Positions 1-7,420 of a stretch of 33,017 nucleotides of DNA are shown piece by piece (the first letter of the stretch is position 1; each line of letters begins with the position of its first letter). The translations under genes were made by a program, and so were the position numbers. This stretch comes from Lachnospiraceae bacterium (GTDB lineage Bacteria; Bacillota; Clostridia; Lachnospirales; Lachnospiraceae). The notes under the pieces are model-generated. The model ran no database searches and was not told the origin of the DNA. It worked only from the letters and a program-made list of their open reading frames with translations. The stretch is taken from positions 1 through 33,017 of the forward strand of contig JAFZSQ010000037.1 in assembly GCA_017619295.1 (NCBI GenBank), given 5' to 3'.

Positions 1-2
1 AT

Positions 3-164
3 CGAATCAAGGCAGCCATGAAGCTTCTTGGGGATGTAAGATATAAGGTATATGAAGTTGCCGAGAAGGTGGGCTACAAAGATATAACCTATTTCTCCTC
101 GGTATTTAAGAAGATAACGGGTCTAAACCCCTCAGATTTTCAAAATAAGATCCACAATGTCTGA
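3..164 (+). CDS. AraC-family regulator, C-terminal end (5' partial)
   Basis: The frame is open from the window edge and encodes about 53 residues that match the second helix-turn-helix of AraC/XylS regulators: KVYEVAEKVGYKDITYFSSV followed by FKKITGLNPSDF. In Clostridia this ending is typical of YesN-type response regulators that sit beside ABC importer operons, and an importer follows directly on the same strand. I infer, but cannot see, a receiver domain and a sensor kinase upstream. The stop codon TGA (162-164) lies in the loop of a terminator hairpin, so the gene ends inside its own terminator. The class is clear; the regulated target is inferred from position only. Confidence 0.85.
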   Translation, partial: RIKAAMKLLGDVRYKVYEVAEKVGYKDITYFSSVFKKITGLNPSDFQNKIHNV

Positions 165-186
165 TAAGGGCATTGTGGATTTTGTA
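150..186 (+). terminator. Rho-independent terminator of the AraC-type gene
   Basis: A perfect 10-bp stem, ATCCACAATG (150-159) with CATTGTGGAT (171-180), has an 11-nt loop and runs into a T-rich tail. The stop codon of the preceding gene lies in the loop. Confidence 0.8.
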
Positions 187-283
187 TATTTTTCTTTGGA
201 TTTCTAAAGGTCTCATATGCACTTTCGCAGAATTTCACAAACAATAACAGTTTTGTCCAGTTTTTTGTCGTCAAAATCACTAA

Positions 284-289
284 TATAAT
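284..289 (+). promoter_or_regulatory. Probable -10 box of the ABC importer operon
   Basis: TATAAT lies 49 bases before the start codon at 339. The -35 region at 17-bp spacing is only a T-run, so the promoter may need an activator, which would fit the adjacent AraC-type regulator. A small inverted repeat, GTCCGA (299-304) with TCGGAC (311-316), lies in the leader before the AGGAGG site (326-331). Confidence 0.45.
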
Positions 290-338
290 CAAAGTGTAGT
301 CCGAAGGGTATCGGACAAAACCAATAGGAGGACAGAAA

Positions 339-1757
339 ATGAAAAAGAAAGTATTATCAGTTTTGCTTGCAGGCTGTATGCTTATGGGACTTGTAGCATG
401 TGGTTCTGAGGCTCCTGCAGCATCAACAAACACAGCAACTGAGACAAAGACAGAAGAGGCTTCTACAGAGGAAGCAGCTCCCGCAGAGGAAGCAGCAGTT
501 CCCGAGAACCTTACAGCTACTCAGCAGATCATCAAAGAAGCTGAAGGCATGTCAATGGAAGAACTTGCTAAGAAGGCAATTGAAGAGTCTAACGGCGCTA
601 CATTCTATGGCGTAGGTAACTCTTCCCGTGGTAAATCAGCACTTCCTTTATTTATTGAATATTTACAGTCAATCGACCCTTCATACACAATGGAGTTCGA
701 GTGGCAGCAGCCCAAGAACAACAAGATCTTCGAGCAGCTTACAGCTGACTCTCTTAAGGGCGAAGGAACATTTGCAATGACCCTTATCCAGGATGGTAAC
801 CAGATTGAGTCCAAGATGGTTCAGACAGGCATCCTTGATACATTCATTCCCAAGGAGTGGGCAGAGGCAAACGGAACAACAGCAGATGCTTACGAAGGAT
901 ATCTTCCCCTTCAGACACTTAACAAAGTATTCGAGTACAACTGCACAGGTTCAAAAGAGTACACAAACTGCTGGGATTTCGTAGACCAGGATGTTCATGC
1001 ATTATACATGGATATCGATTCCGAGATCGTTGGAAAGAACTTCCTTTACATGTTAACAGAAGACAAGTATGCAGCATGGCTTAAGGAAGCATTCGAAGCT
1101 CTTCCCGCTGACAAGCAGGCTTACTTCCAGCCCACAATCGACGAGATGGCTACAGATGCAGCTGACCTTGGCCTTGGCGCAGACGGTAAATATGCACTTG
1201 CATGGATCAAACTTTGGGTTGAGAGCTACAACGCTCAGACAGATGACGGCCCTATCTGTAACACACTTGTTACCGACTCCGCAACAGATCAGGCAGGATT
1301 ACTTGTTTACTCCAAGCTTCGTTCTGTAGAGGAATCCGATTCCGTATCAGTTAACAACATCAAGGTAGCTGCTTACCAGGATGGTTACAAGGGTATCGGC
1401 GGATACGGTTACTGCCATTACTTATTCGTAACAGACAACTCACCTTTGCCTTGGACAGCATGTGCATTCATCGCTTACATGACATGTACAGAGGACGGTT
1501 TCTCTGCATGGGGTAAAGACATGGGTGGTTACTCATCAAACCCTGAAGTTGCAAAAGCTATCGAAGCTACATACAACCACTCAAAGGGTGGCTGCGATGA
1601 GAGCGGCGCTGTAGTATACGAGTGCAAGAACGACAGAGGATATGACTGGTGGACAACAACCGGTGAACTCGTTCTTGAGGATCCCGAGTACTGCGCATCT
1701 GTTTCCTTCACAGTAGGTAGCTGGATTGAGATGCTTACAAAGTATTCAGCAGAATAA
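339..1757 (+). CDS. ABC transporter substrate-binding lipoprotein
   Basis: The 472-residue protein has a lipoprotein signal peptide: a Lys-rich start, a hydrophobic core and the lipobox L18-V-A-C21, so it should be anchored outside the membrane. An Ala/Glu/Thr-rich linker (about 24-58) precedes the binding domain. It is followed by a fused permease and an ATPase of the Fe(III)/polyamine/aminoethylphosphonate (FbpABC/PotA) superfamily. The substrate cannot be read from the sequence: iron, phosphonates, polyamines or sugar derivatives are all open. The start is supported by AGGAGG at 326-331, seven bases upstream. Heavy use of CTT, CCC and GCA codons suggests good expression. Confidence 0.85.
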   Translation: MKKKVLSVLLAGCMLMGLVACGSEAPAASTNTATETKTEEASTEEAAPAEEAAVPENLTATQQIIKEAEGMSMEELAKKAIEESNGATFYGVGNSSRGKSALPLFIEYLQSIDPSYTMEFEWQQPKNNKIFEQLTADSLKGEGTFAMTLIQDGNQIESKMVQTGILDTFIPKEWAEANGTTADAYEGYLPLQTLNKVFEYNCTGSKEYTNCWDFVDQDVHALYMDIDSEIVGKNFLYMLTEDKYAAWLKEAFEALPADKQAYFQPTIDEMATDAADLGLGADGKYALAWIKLWVESYNAQTDDGPICNTLVTDSATDQAGLLVYSKLRSVEESDSVSVNNIKVAAYQDGYKGIGGYGYCHYLFVTDNSPLPWTACAFIAYMTCTEDGFSAWGKDMGGYSSNPEVAKAIEATYNHSKGGCDESGAVVYECKNDRGYDWWTTTGELVLEDPEYCASVSFTVGSWIEMLTKYSAE

Positions 1758-1790
1758 ATAACAAGCGTCAAACTTAGTACACTAACATAG

Positions 1791-1825
1791 GCTTCAAAGG
1801 CGGTCAAACGCCTTTGAAGCATTTT
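1791..1825 (+). terminator. Intergenic hairpin/attenuator after the binding-protein gene
   Basis: A perfect 12-bp stem, GCTTCAAAGGCG (1791-1802) with CGCCTTTGAAGC (1809-1820), has a 6-nt loop and only ATTTT after it. It lies between the binding-protein stop and the permease RBS (AAGGAGA, 1826-1832). With such a short T-run it probably acts as a partial terminator or a 3' mRNA stabiliser, which would give more binding protein than membrane subunits. Confidence 0.7.
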
Positions 1826-1841
1826 AAGGAGAATTAACTTT

Positions 1842-3683
1842 ATGGACGACACAGCAAGAACAGCGAAAGGGAAAAGTGTAGATTCGTCTGCTGTTTTTTT
1901 CAATAAAATAAAGACGTATTTCATGAAACCCCAGAATGTCATCCTGTTATTGTTTGGTATAGTACTTACCTTCACAACGGTGGCACCAATCGTTGCTATC
2001 GTTCAGGATACATTCAAAATCCATGTAGGAACGATCGATGCTTATCTCACCAAGAAAACAGAAGGCTTTTCCATCGTAAACTATACGGACCTGTTTACAA
2101 GTAAACTGGCCAAGACAAACCTTTGGACACCCCTTGTAAACACCGTATTGCTTGCGGTTCTTACCTGCCTTATTTCCATCCTCTTCGGTGGACTCTTTGC
2201 TTTCCTGGTAACGAGAACCAACTTAAAGTGCAAGAAGTACTTGAGTTCCATATTCATTTTTCCTTACATCATGCCTCAGTGGACATTGGCAGTTGTTTGG
2301 CAGAACATGTTTAACTCCAACGAAGTAACCGGTACTTCAAACGGACTTCTTGCTTCACTCTTTAACTACAGAGCACCTATCTGGTGGTGTCAGGGATTAT
2401 TACCCTGTGCGATAGTTTTGGGCCTTCACTATGCGCCCTTTGCTTACATCATGATAGGCGGAATCTTTAAGAACATGGACGCCAACCTGGAGGAGGCAGC
2501 AACAATCCTTGACACACCCAAGTGGAAGATAATGACCAGAGTAACTCTTCCCATGGTAAAACCGGCTATCCTCTCAACCATACTTCTGGTATTTGGAAGC
2601 GCAATGGGAAGTTACCCGGTTCCCCACTACCTTGGACTTACAACCCTTTCCACCAAGTACGTGTCAATGAACTCCAAGTACACAGGTGAGGCAAGTATCC
2701 TTGCAATTATAATGATGATCTTCGGCATCCTTATTCTCGGTATCAACCAGATGAGCTTAAAGAGCCGTAAATCATACACAACAGTTACTGGTAAATCAGG
2801 TCAGATCAGCAAAATCAACCTTGGTAAGGTTGGTAAATATGTGATTGCGATTATCTTCATCGTAGTTACATTCTTCACATCAATCTTCCCCATTGTTTCC
2901 TTTGCATTTGAGACCTTCTTACCTAACCCCGGTGACTACAGTTTCCTCTACACCGGTAACATCGCAAACCTTACCACAAAGTGGTGGGTTACAAGGGGCA
3001 ACGCAGCCAGCGCTCTTTACGGCCAGGCCGGAATCCTGTTTAACGACATGATCAGAAAAGCCCTTGGCGGAACCCTTAAGGTTGCCGTAGCCTGTGCCCT
3101 TATCGCAGGTACAATCGGAACCCTTATCGGATACGCAGTATCAAAGAATCGAAGAAGCAAGTGGGCCAACTATGTTAACAACATGGCTTTCCTTCCTTAC
3201 CTTATGCCTTCATTGGCAGTAGGTGCCGCATTCTTCGTACTCTTCTCAAATGAGAAAATTAACCTTTTTAACACATACACATTACTGATTATAGCAGGTG
3301 TTATTAAATACATTCCTTTCGCAAGCAGAAGTGCATTAAACTCAATGCTTCAGCTTTCGGGAGAAATCGAAGAGGCAGCGATTATTCAGGATATTCCTTG
3401 GTTCAAGAGAATGTTCAAGATTATAATCCCCATCCAGAAATCCTCAATCATCAGCGGATATCTGCTTCCCTTCATGACATGCTTAAGAGAACTGTCACTG
3501 TTCCTCTTACTCTGTACACAGGGCTTCATCTTATCAACTACGCTGGATTACTTTGATGAGATGGGATTATACGCATTCTCAAGTGCCATCAACCTGATAT
3601 TGATTGTACTTATTCTCGTATTCAACACAGCAATCAACAAGATTACAGGCGCAAGCCTTGACGAAGGAATTGGAGGTAACTAA
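1842..3683 (+). CDS. ABC transporter fused double permease (FbpB/AfuB-like)
   Basis: This 613-residue integral membrane protein contains two tandem permease halves, each with about six membrane segments. Two EAA loops that dock to the ATPase are visible: NLEEAATILDTPKWKIM near 215-231 and GEIEEAAIIQDIPWFKRM from about 507. Fused two-domain permeases are characteristic of the FbpB/AfuB (iron(III)-type) class, so one polypeptide can form the whole channel. AAGGAGA at 1826-1832 supports the ATG at 1842. The next gene starts three bases after the stop, so the ATPase is co-transcribed and probably translationally coupled. The transported substrate is unknown. Confidence 0.88.
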   Translation: MDDTARTAKGKSVDSSAVFFNKIKTYFMKPQNVILLLFGIVLTFTTVAPIVAIVQDTFKIHVGTIDAYLTKKTEGFSIVNYTDLFTSKLAKTNLWTPLVNTVLLAVLTCLISILFGGLFAFLVTRTNLKCKKYLSSIFIFPYIMPQWTLAVVWQNMFNSNEVTGTSNGLLASLFNYRAPIWWCQGLLPCAIVLGLHYAPFAYIMIGGIFKNMDANLEEAATILDTPKWKIMTRVTLPMVKPAILSTILLVFGSAMGSYPVPHYLGLTTLSTKYVSMNSKYTGEASILAIIMMIFGILILGINQMSLKSRKSYTTVTGKSGQISKINLGKVGKYVIAIIFIVVTFFTSIFPIVSFAFETFLPNPGDYSFLYTGNIANLTTKWWVTRGNAASALYGQAGILFNDMIRKALGGTLKVAVACALIAGTIGTLIGYAVSKNRRSKWANYVNNMAFLPYLMPSLAVGAAFFVLFSNEKINLFNTYTLLIIAGVIKYIPFASRSALNSMLQLSGEIEEAAIIQDIPWFKRMFKIIIPIQKSSIISGYLLPFMTCLRELSLFLLLCTQGFILSTTLDYFDEMGLYAFSSAINLILIVLILVFNTAINKITGASLDEGIGGN

Positions 3684-3685
3684 TC

Positions 3686-5320
3686 GTGCCGGAAATTAAG
3701 CTTACAAATGTGACAAAACGTTGGGGAAAATTCTACGCAGTAGATAACCTTAACTTAGATATTGAAGATAATGCTTTTATTACACTCTTGGGACCTTCCG
3801 GATGTGGTAAAACAACTACACTTCGTATGATTGCCGGTCTTGAGACCCCAACCAGCGGACAGATCAAAATCGGTGACAGAGTAGTGTATGATTCAGATGC
3901 GGGAATCAACATTCCTCCCAACAAGAGAAAAGTGGGATTCCTTTTCCAGAACTACGCTCTATGGCCCAACATGACCGTATATCAGAACATTGCCTTTGGT
4001 CTTAACAACATCAAAGAAGAGATGGCTGTTAAGGATCTGGATGCTCAGAAGATTTCTGCTCAGGTAGCCGCATTAAAGAATCCCAAGGAGTATTTCAAAC
4101 TCATTGATGAGTGTAAGGATAAGACAGGAAAGGTAGAGACCGGTAAGGCTTACCTTAAGTTAATCGATGCCTACACACTTTCAATGTACGGCGCAAAGGA
4201 GCTTTATGGCTTTGGCCTTAAGGATGCTGCAGCCTGCGAAGAAAAGAGAAAACAGCTTGAATCACAGCTTGCTATTATCTCAAAAAACCATGCAGCAAAG
4301 AACGAATCCTTAAACGAGAACTTCGAAGTTTTGAGAGACGGAAAGCCCGTAAGAGAAGTAAGAAAGCTTTCCAAAGAAGAAATCGACCTCTCCGTACGTC
4401 GTGTATCAAGAATCGTTAAGATTGGAATGTTCATGGACAGATATCCTGCAGAGCTTTCCGGTGGACAGCAGCAGCGTGTGGCTATTGCCCGTACTCTTGC
4501 TCCCGAACCTCAGGTACTCTTCATGGATGAGCCTCTCTCAAACCTTGACGCAAAGCTTCGTCTCGAGATGAGATATGAGCTCCAGAGACTTCACATTGAG
4601 ACCGGTTCCACCTTCGTATACGTTACACACGATCAGATGGAAGCTATGACTCTTGCTACCAAGATCTGTCTCATCAACAATGGTGTGCTTCAGCAGTATG
4701 ACGCACCCCTTGATGTATACAACAGACCCAACAACCTTTTCGTTGCCGACTTCGTTGGTAACCCTTCAATCAACTTCGTTGAAGCAAAGGGCAAACAGGG
4801 TGAGGACGGAAGCTTCGACCTTGAGATCTTCGACGGAAAGAAGATTAAGTTCACTCCCAATGATTCTCTTTCAATGACCGAGTGGTTTGCAAAGAGAGCA
4901 GAGGCCGAGAAGGCAGCAGAAAAGGAACTTGAGGAAATTAAGGCCGACAAGAAAGCAGTTGAAAAAGGCAACAAAGATGAGGTATTCAAATACCACATCA
5001 GCCTTGTGGAAGAAGAGGATTACACTTTAAAGGAAGCACCTGTTATTACAGATGAAGATTTTGTTCTCGGAATCAGACCCGAGTGCATCAAGATTCGTGA
5101 TAACGGAGCCTTCGACGGAATCATCTACGGTGCCATGCCCACAGGTATGGAATCCACCATCAAGATCGCTGTCGGAAACTTCCTTCTTACAGCCGTTGAT
5201 TTCGGTAATACCTTATACCAGATCAATGACAATAAGAAAGTGGATATTGATACCAACAACATTCTTCTCTTCGACAGAAAGTCCGGCAAAGCAATTTGCG
5301 CAGGTAAGGTAACCGTATAA
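3686..5320 (+). CDS. ABC transporter ATPase with large helical-domain insertion
   Basis: The 544-residue ATPase energises the preceding permease. Walker A GPSGCGKTT (36-44), Q-loop Q88, signature LSGGQ (257-261), Walker B VLFMDEP (277-283) and H-loop H315 are all intact, and a TOBE-like regulatory region with GIRPECIKI follows. Two oddities stand out. About 125 extra residues (roughly 109-235) lie between the Q-loop and the signature, where relatives have only about 30-40. A charged, probably coiled-coil stretch (about 398-445) interrupts the C-terminal domain. The start is GTG, with GGAGGT at 3672-3677. Family PotA/FbpC is certain; the substrate and the role of the insertion are not. Confidence 0.88.
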   Translation: MPEIKLTNVTKRWGKFYAVDNLNLDIEDNAFITLLGPSGCGKTTTLRMIAGLETPTSGQIKIGDRVVYDSDAGINIPPNKRKVGFLFQNYALWPNMTVYQNIAFGLNNIKEEMAVKDLDAQKISAQVAALKNPKEYFKLIDECKDKTGKVETGKAYLKLIDAYTLSMYGAKELYGFGLKDAAACEEKRKQLESQLAIISKNHAAKNESLNENFEVLRDGKPVREVRKLSKEEIDLSVRRVSRIVKIGMFMDRYPAELSGGQQQRVAIARTLAPEPQVLFMDEPLSNLDAKLRLEMRYELQRLHIETGSTFVYVTHDQMEAMTLATKICLINNGVLQQYDAPLDVYNRPNNLFVADFVGNPSINFVEAKGKQGEDGSFDLEIFDGKKIKFTPNDSLSMTEWFAKRAEAEKAAEKELEEIKADKKAVEKGNKDEVFKYHISLVEEEDYTLKEAPVITDEDFVLGIRPECIKIRDNGAFDGIIYGAMPTGMESTIKIAVGNFLLTAVDFGNTLYQINDNKKVDIDTNNILLFDRKSGKAICAGKVTV

Positions 5321-5340
5321 TTTAAGCCTTGGAACCATTA

Positions 5341-5380
5341 AGCGCCTAATCCTGTTTGGGATTAGGCGCTTTTGTTTTGT
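5341..5380 (+). terminator. Terminator of the ABC importer operon
   Basis: A perfect 12-bp stem, AGCGCCTAATCC (5341-5352) with GGATTAGGCGCT (5359-5370), is followed by TTTGTTTTG. Confidence 0.92.
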
Positions 5381-5398
5381 AAAAAAACTTTCCTTCTG

Positions 5399-5407
5399 TG
5401 GTAAAAT
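5399..5407 (+). promoter_or_regulatory. Extended -10 element for the beta-helix lipoprotein gene
   Basis: TGGTAAAAT matches an extended -10 (TGn plus TAAAAT). It lies just after the upstream terminator and 40 bases before the ATG at 5447. No good -35 is visible. Confidence 0.4.
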
Positions 5408-5446
5408 ATAGGAAGCACAAAACTAATCCATGAAAGGATTTGAAAC

Positions 5447-6778
5447 ATGAACACTAAATCAAAGTTACTCAGATTAATCGCTATATGCATTGTTCCCGCA
5501 ATGCTTCTTGCTGCCTGTGGTGACAAGGAGGCTTCAACAGAGCAGCCTGCAGAGACAGTGACGGAAACTCCTGAAGTGAAAGCTGAGGAGACACCCACTC
5601 CCACTCCCACGGAGGAACCTACACCCATTCCCGATGACAGCATCCACGTTGATAATGTGGCGGATTTCTTGGAGGCAATTAAACCCGGTGCAAAGATAAC
5701 CATTGAGCCCGGTTTATATAATCTTGAGCTTGATAAGATTTGGGACGAGCAGGGTGAGGCCTGGAACAAGGCTCATGAATATCTGGAACTTGTCGATGAA
5801 TTTGATGGCCGTGAGCTTTGGATTAAAAACTGCGATGACTTAAAGATAAGCGGTGGCGGAGATAACTTCAAGGAAACCGAAATAGTTATTATGCCCAGAT
5901 ATGCCGCAGTTATGCACTTTGAAAAGTGTAAGAATCTGACGGTTGAAAACATGACCATGGGCCATACGGATACCGGAACATGTACCGGAAACGTTATTGA
6001 TTTATACGGTTGTAAAAACGTCGAAATCAACAACATGGATATCTATGGCTGCGGTGTATATGGTCTTGGATTATGGAACGGCTGTGCCGATATAACCGTA
6101 AACAACAGCACCATAAGAGACTGCTATTATGGTCCTTTTGAATTTCATAAAGGAAAGGGAACCCTTACTTTTAACGAGTGTACCTTAAGAGATTCCGGAT
6201 GGCTTTCTTATAGCCCCACCTCCGAAACCAAGGTGGTTCTCAACAAGTGTACGCTTGGTGATCAGGAAACCACAAGCTTAGACAGCATGGGGAATATTAT
6301 AGAGACAAATGATTGTACTTTTGGAGAGATTCAACCCTATGAGTATCCCGAGTATGACGAGGGATATGATTACGGTTTCGATCCTTCGACTCTGGACTTA
6401 AAGAAAATGACAGAAGTTGTCTTCCATGAATATGCTTCCGACAGATGGTGGACAGGATATATGAAGAAGAACACCGTCACCGGAGAGGTTACATATCTTC
6501 CCATCTACGATGAAGAAGCAGATGAACTAATTGAAGGAAGCTTTGAATTTATGGGTGCCGGTGAAGGTGAGGACGACGGCCGTTTCTGGCTAACCGCCGG
6601 AGATTTGTACACAGGTGGTGTATGGCGCTCCATAAGCCTTTGGGGTGTGGGACTTCTGAAAGAACCTGAAGACGACGAGTTTTTCGCTTATGCAGCCATA
6701 TATAAAGATTCTTCCAAAGCGGATTCACATCCTTGGCTTTGTGTTTCCATAGGTGATGAAGAATACTGGATGTATTAA
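5447..6778 (+). CDS. Surface lipoprotein with right-handed beta-helix domain
   Basis: The 443-residue protein begins with a lipoprotein signal ending at lipobox L21-A-A-C24. A Thr/Pro/Glu-rich spacer (about 30-65) follows that could span the wall. Residues of about 70-290 show the short repeating strands typical of NosD/pectate-lyase-like parallel beta-helices (repeated hydrophobic, Asn and Cys positions such as CKNLTVENMTM, CKNVEINNMDI and CADITVNNSTI, about 22-25 residues apart). The C-terminal 150 residues form an unrecognised domain rich in Trp, Tyr and acidic residues. No catalytic residues of known lyases could be identified; polysaccharide binding or cleavage is possible. RBS GAAAGGA is at 5432-5438. 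It converges with nth, one base apart, with no terminator between them. Confidence 0.75.
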   Translation: MNTKSKLLRLIAICIVPAMLLAACGDKEASTEQPAETVTETPEVKAEETPTPTPTEEPTPIPDDSIHVDNVADFLEAIKPGAKITIEPGLYNLELDKIWDEQGEAWNKAHEYLELVDEFDGRELWIKNCDDLKISGGGDNFKETEIVIMPRYAAVMHFEKCKNLTVENMTMGHTDTGTCTGNVIDLYGCKNVEINNMDIYGCGVYGLGLWNGCADITVNNSTIRDCYYGPFEFHKGKGTLTFNECTLRDSGWLSYSPTSETKVVLNKCTLGDQETTSLDSMGNIIETNDCTFGEIQPYEYPEYDEGYDYGFDPSTLDLKKMTEVVFHEYASDRWWTGYMKKNTVTGEVTYLPIYDEEADELIEGSFEFMGAGEGEDDGRFWLTAGDLYTGGVWRSISLWGVGLLKEPEDDEFFAYAAIYKDSSKADSHPWLCVSIGDEEYWMY

Positions 6779-6779
6779 T

Positions 6780-7418
6780 CTATTTGACCGTACTAGAAGG
6801 ACAAATGTCGTTAAGAACACACTTATCGCAATAGGGATTGGTTCTTGCAGTGCAGACATCCCTTCCGTGAAGTACGAAACGATGACATAAGTCGTTACCC
6901 TCCGAAGGAGGAACGATTTTCCACAATTCCTTTTCAACCTTACCGGGTTCCTTGATATTTTTAACAAGCCCAAGACGGTTGGAAAGTCTGATGCAGTGAG
7001 TGTCGGTTACGATGGCAGGTTTCCCGTATACATCACCCAGGACCAGGTTGGCGCTTTTCCTTCCCACTCCGGGGAGTTTCAGAAGTTCCTCCATGGTATC
7101 GGGAACCACGCAGTTATACTCATCACGAAGCATCATCATGCAGGCCTTGATGTCTCTTGCCTTGGAGTTTCCCAGTCCACAGGGGCGGACAATCTCCTCG
7201 ATTTTATCCACAGGAGCATCAGCAAGAGCTTCAACAGTCGAGTACTTATCAAGAAGCCCCGGCATAATCTGGTTAACCCTGGCATCTGTGCATTGAGCCG
7301 CAAGCCTTACACTTACCAGCAAAACCCACGCATCTTCGTAATTAAGAGAGCACTCCGCAATGGGGTACTCTCTTTTTAATCTTTCAATAATGATTTGTAC
7401 TTTTTCTTTTTTTGTCAT
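6780..7418 (-). CDS. nth: Endonuclease III (DNA glycosylase/AP lyase)
   Basis: This 212-residue base-excision repair enzyme removes oxidised pyrimidines and cleaves the abasic site. The helix-hairpin-helix LPGVGRKSANLVLG (115-128) holds catalytic Lys121, and VTDTH holds catalytic Asp139. The C-terminal iron-sulfur ligands C189, C197, C200 and C206 are present with CX7CX2CX5C spacing, one residue longer in the first gap than the E. coli CX6 pattern. The length is normal for the family. It lies two bases downstream of the ABC permease gene on the same strand, so it is probably the last gene of that transcript. Confidence 0.95.
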   Translation of the reverse strand: MTKKEKVQIIIERLKREYPIAECSLNYEDAWVLLVSVRLAAQCTDARVNQIMPGLLDKYSTVEALADAPVDKIEEIVRPCGLGNSKARDIKACMMMLRDEYNCVVPDTMEELLKLPGVGRKSANLVLGDVYGKPAIVTDTHCIRLSNRLGLVKNIKEPGKVEKELWKIVPPSEGNDLCHRFVLHGRDVCTARTNPYCDKCVLNDICPSSTVK

Positions 7419-7420
7419 GT

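Noticed and set aside
1529-1975. 148-codon minus-strand frame across the binding-protein/permease junction
   Set aside because: It crosses two real genes and the hairpin between them; no start signal.
7000-7379. Two plus-strand frames opposite nth
   Set aside because: They are shadows of nth, whose catalytic and iron-sulfur motifs are complete.
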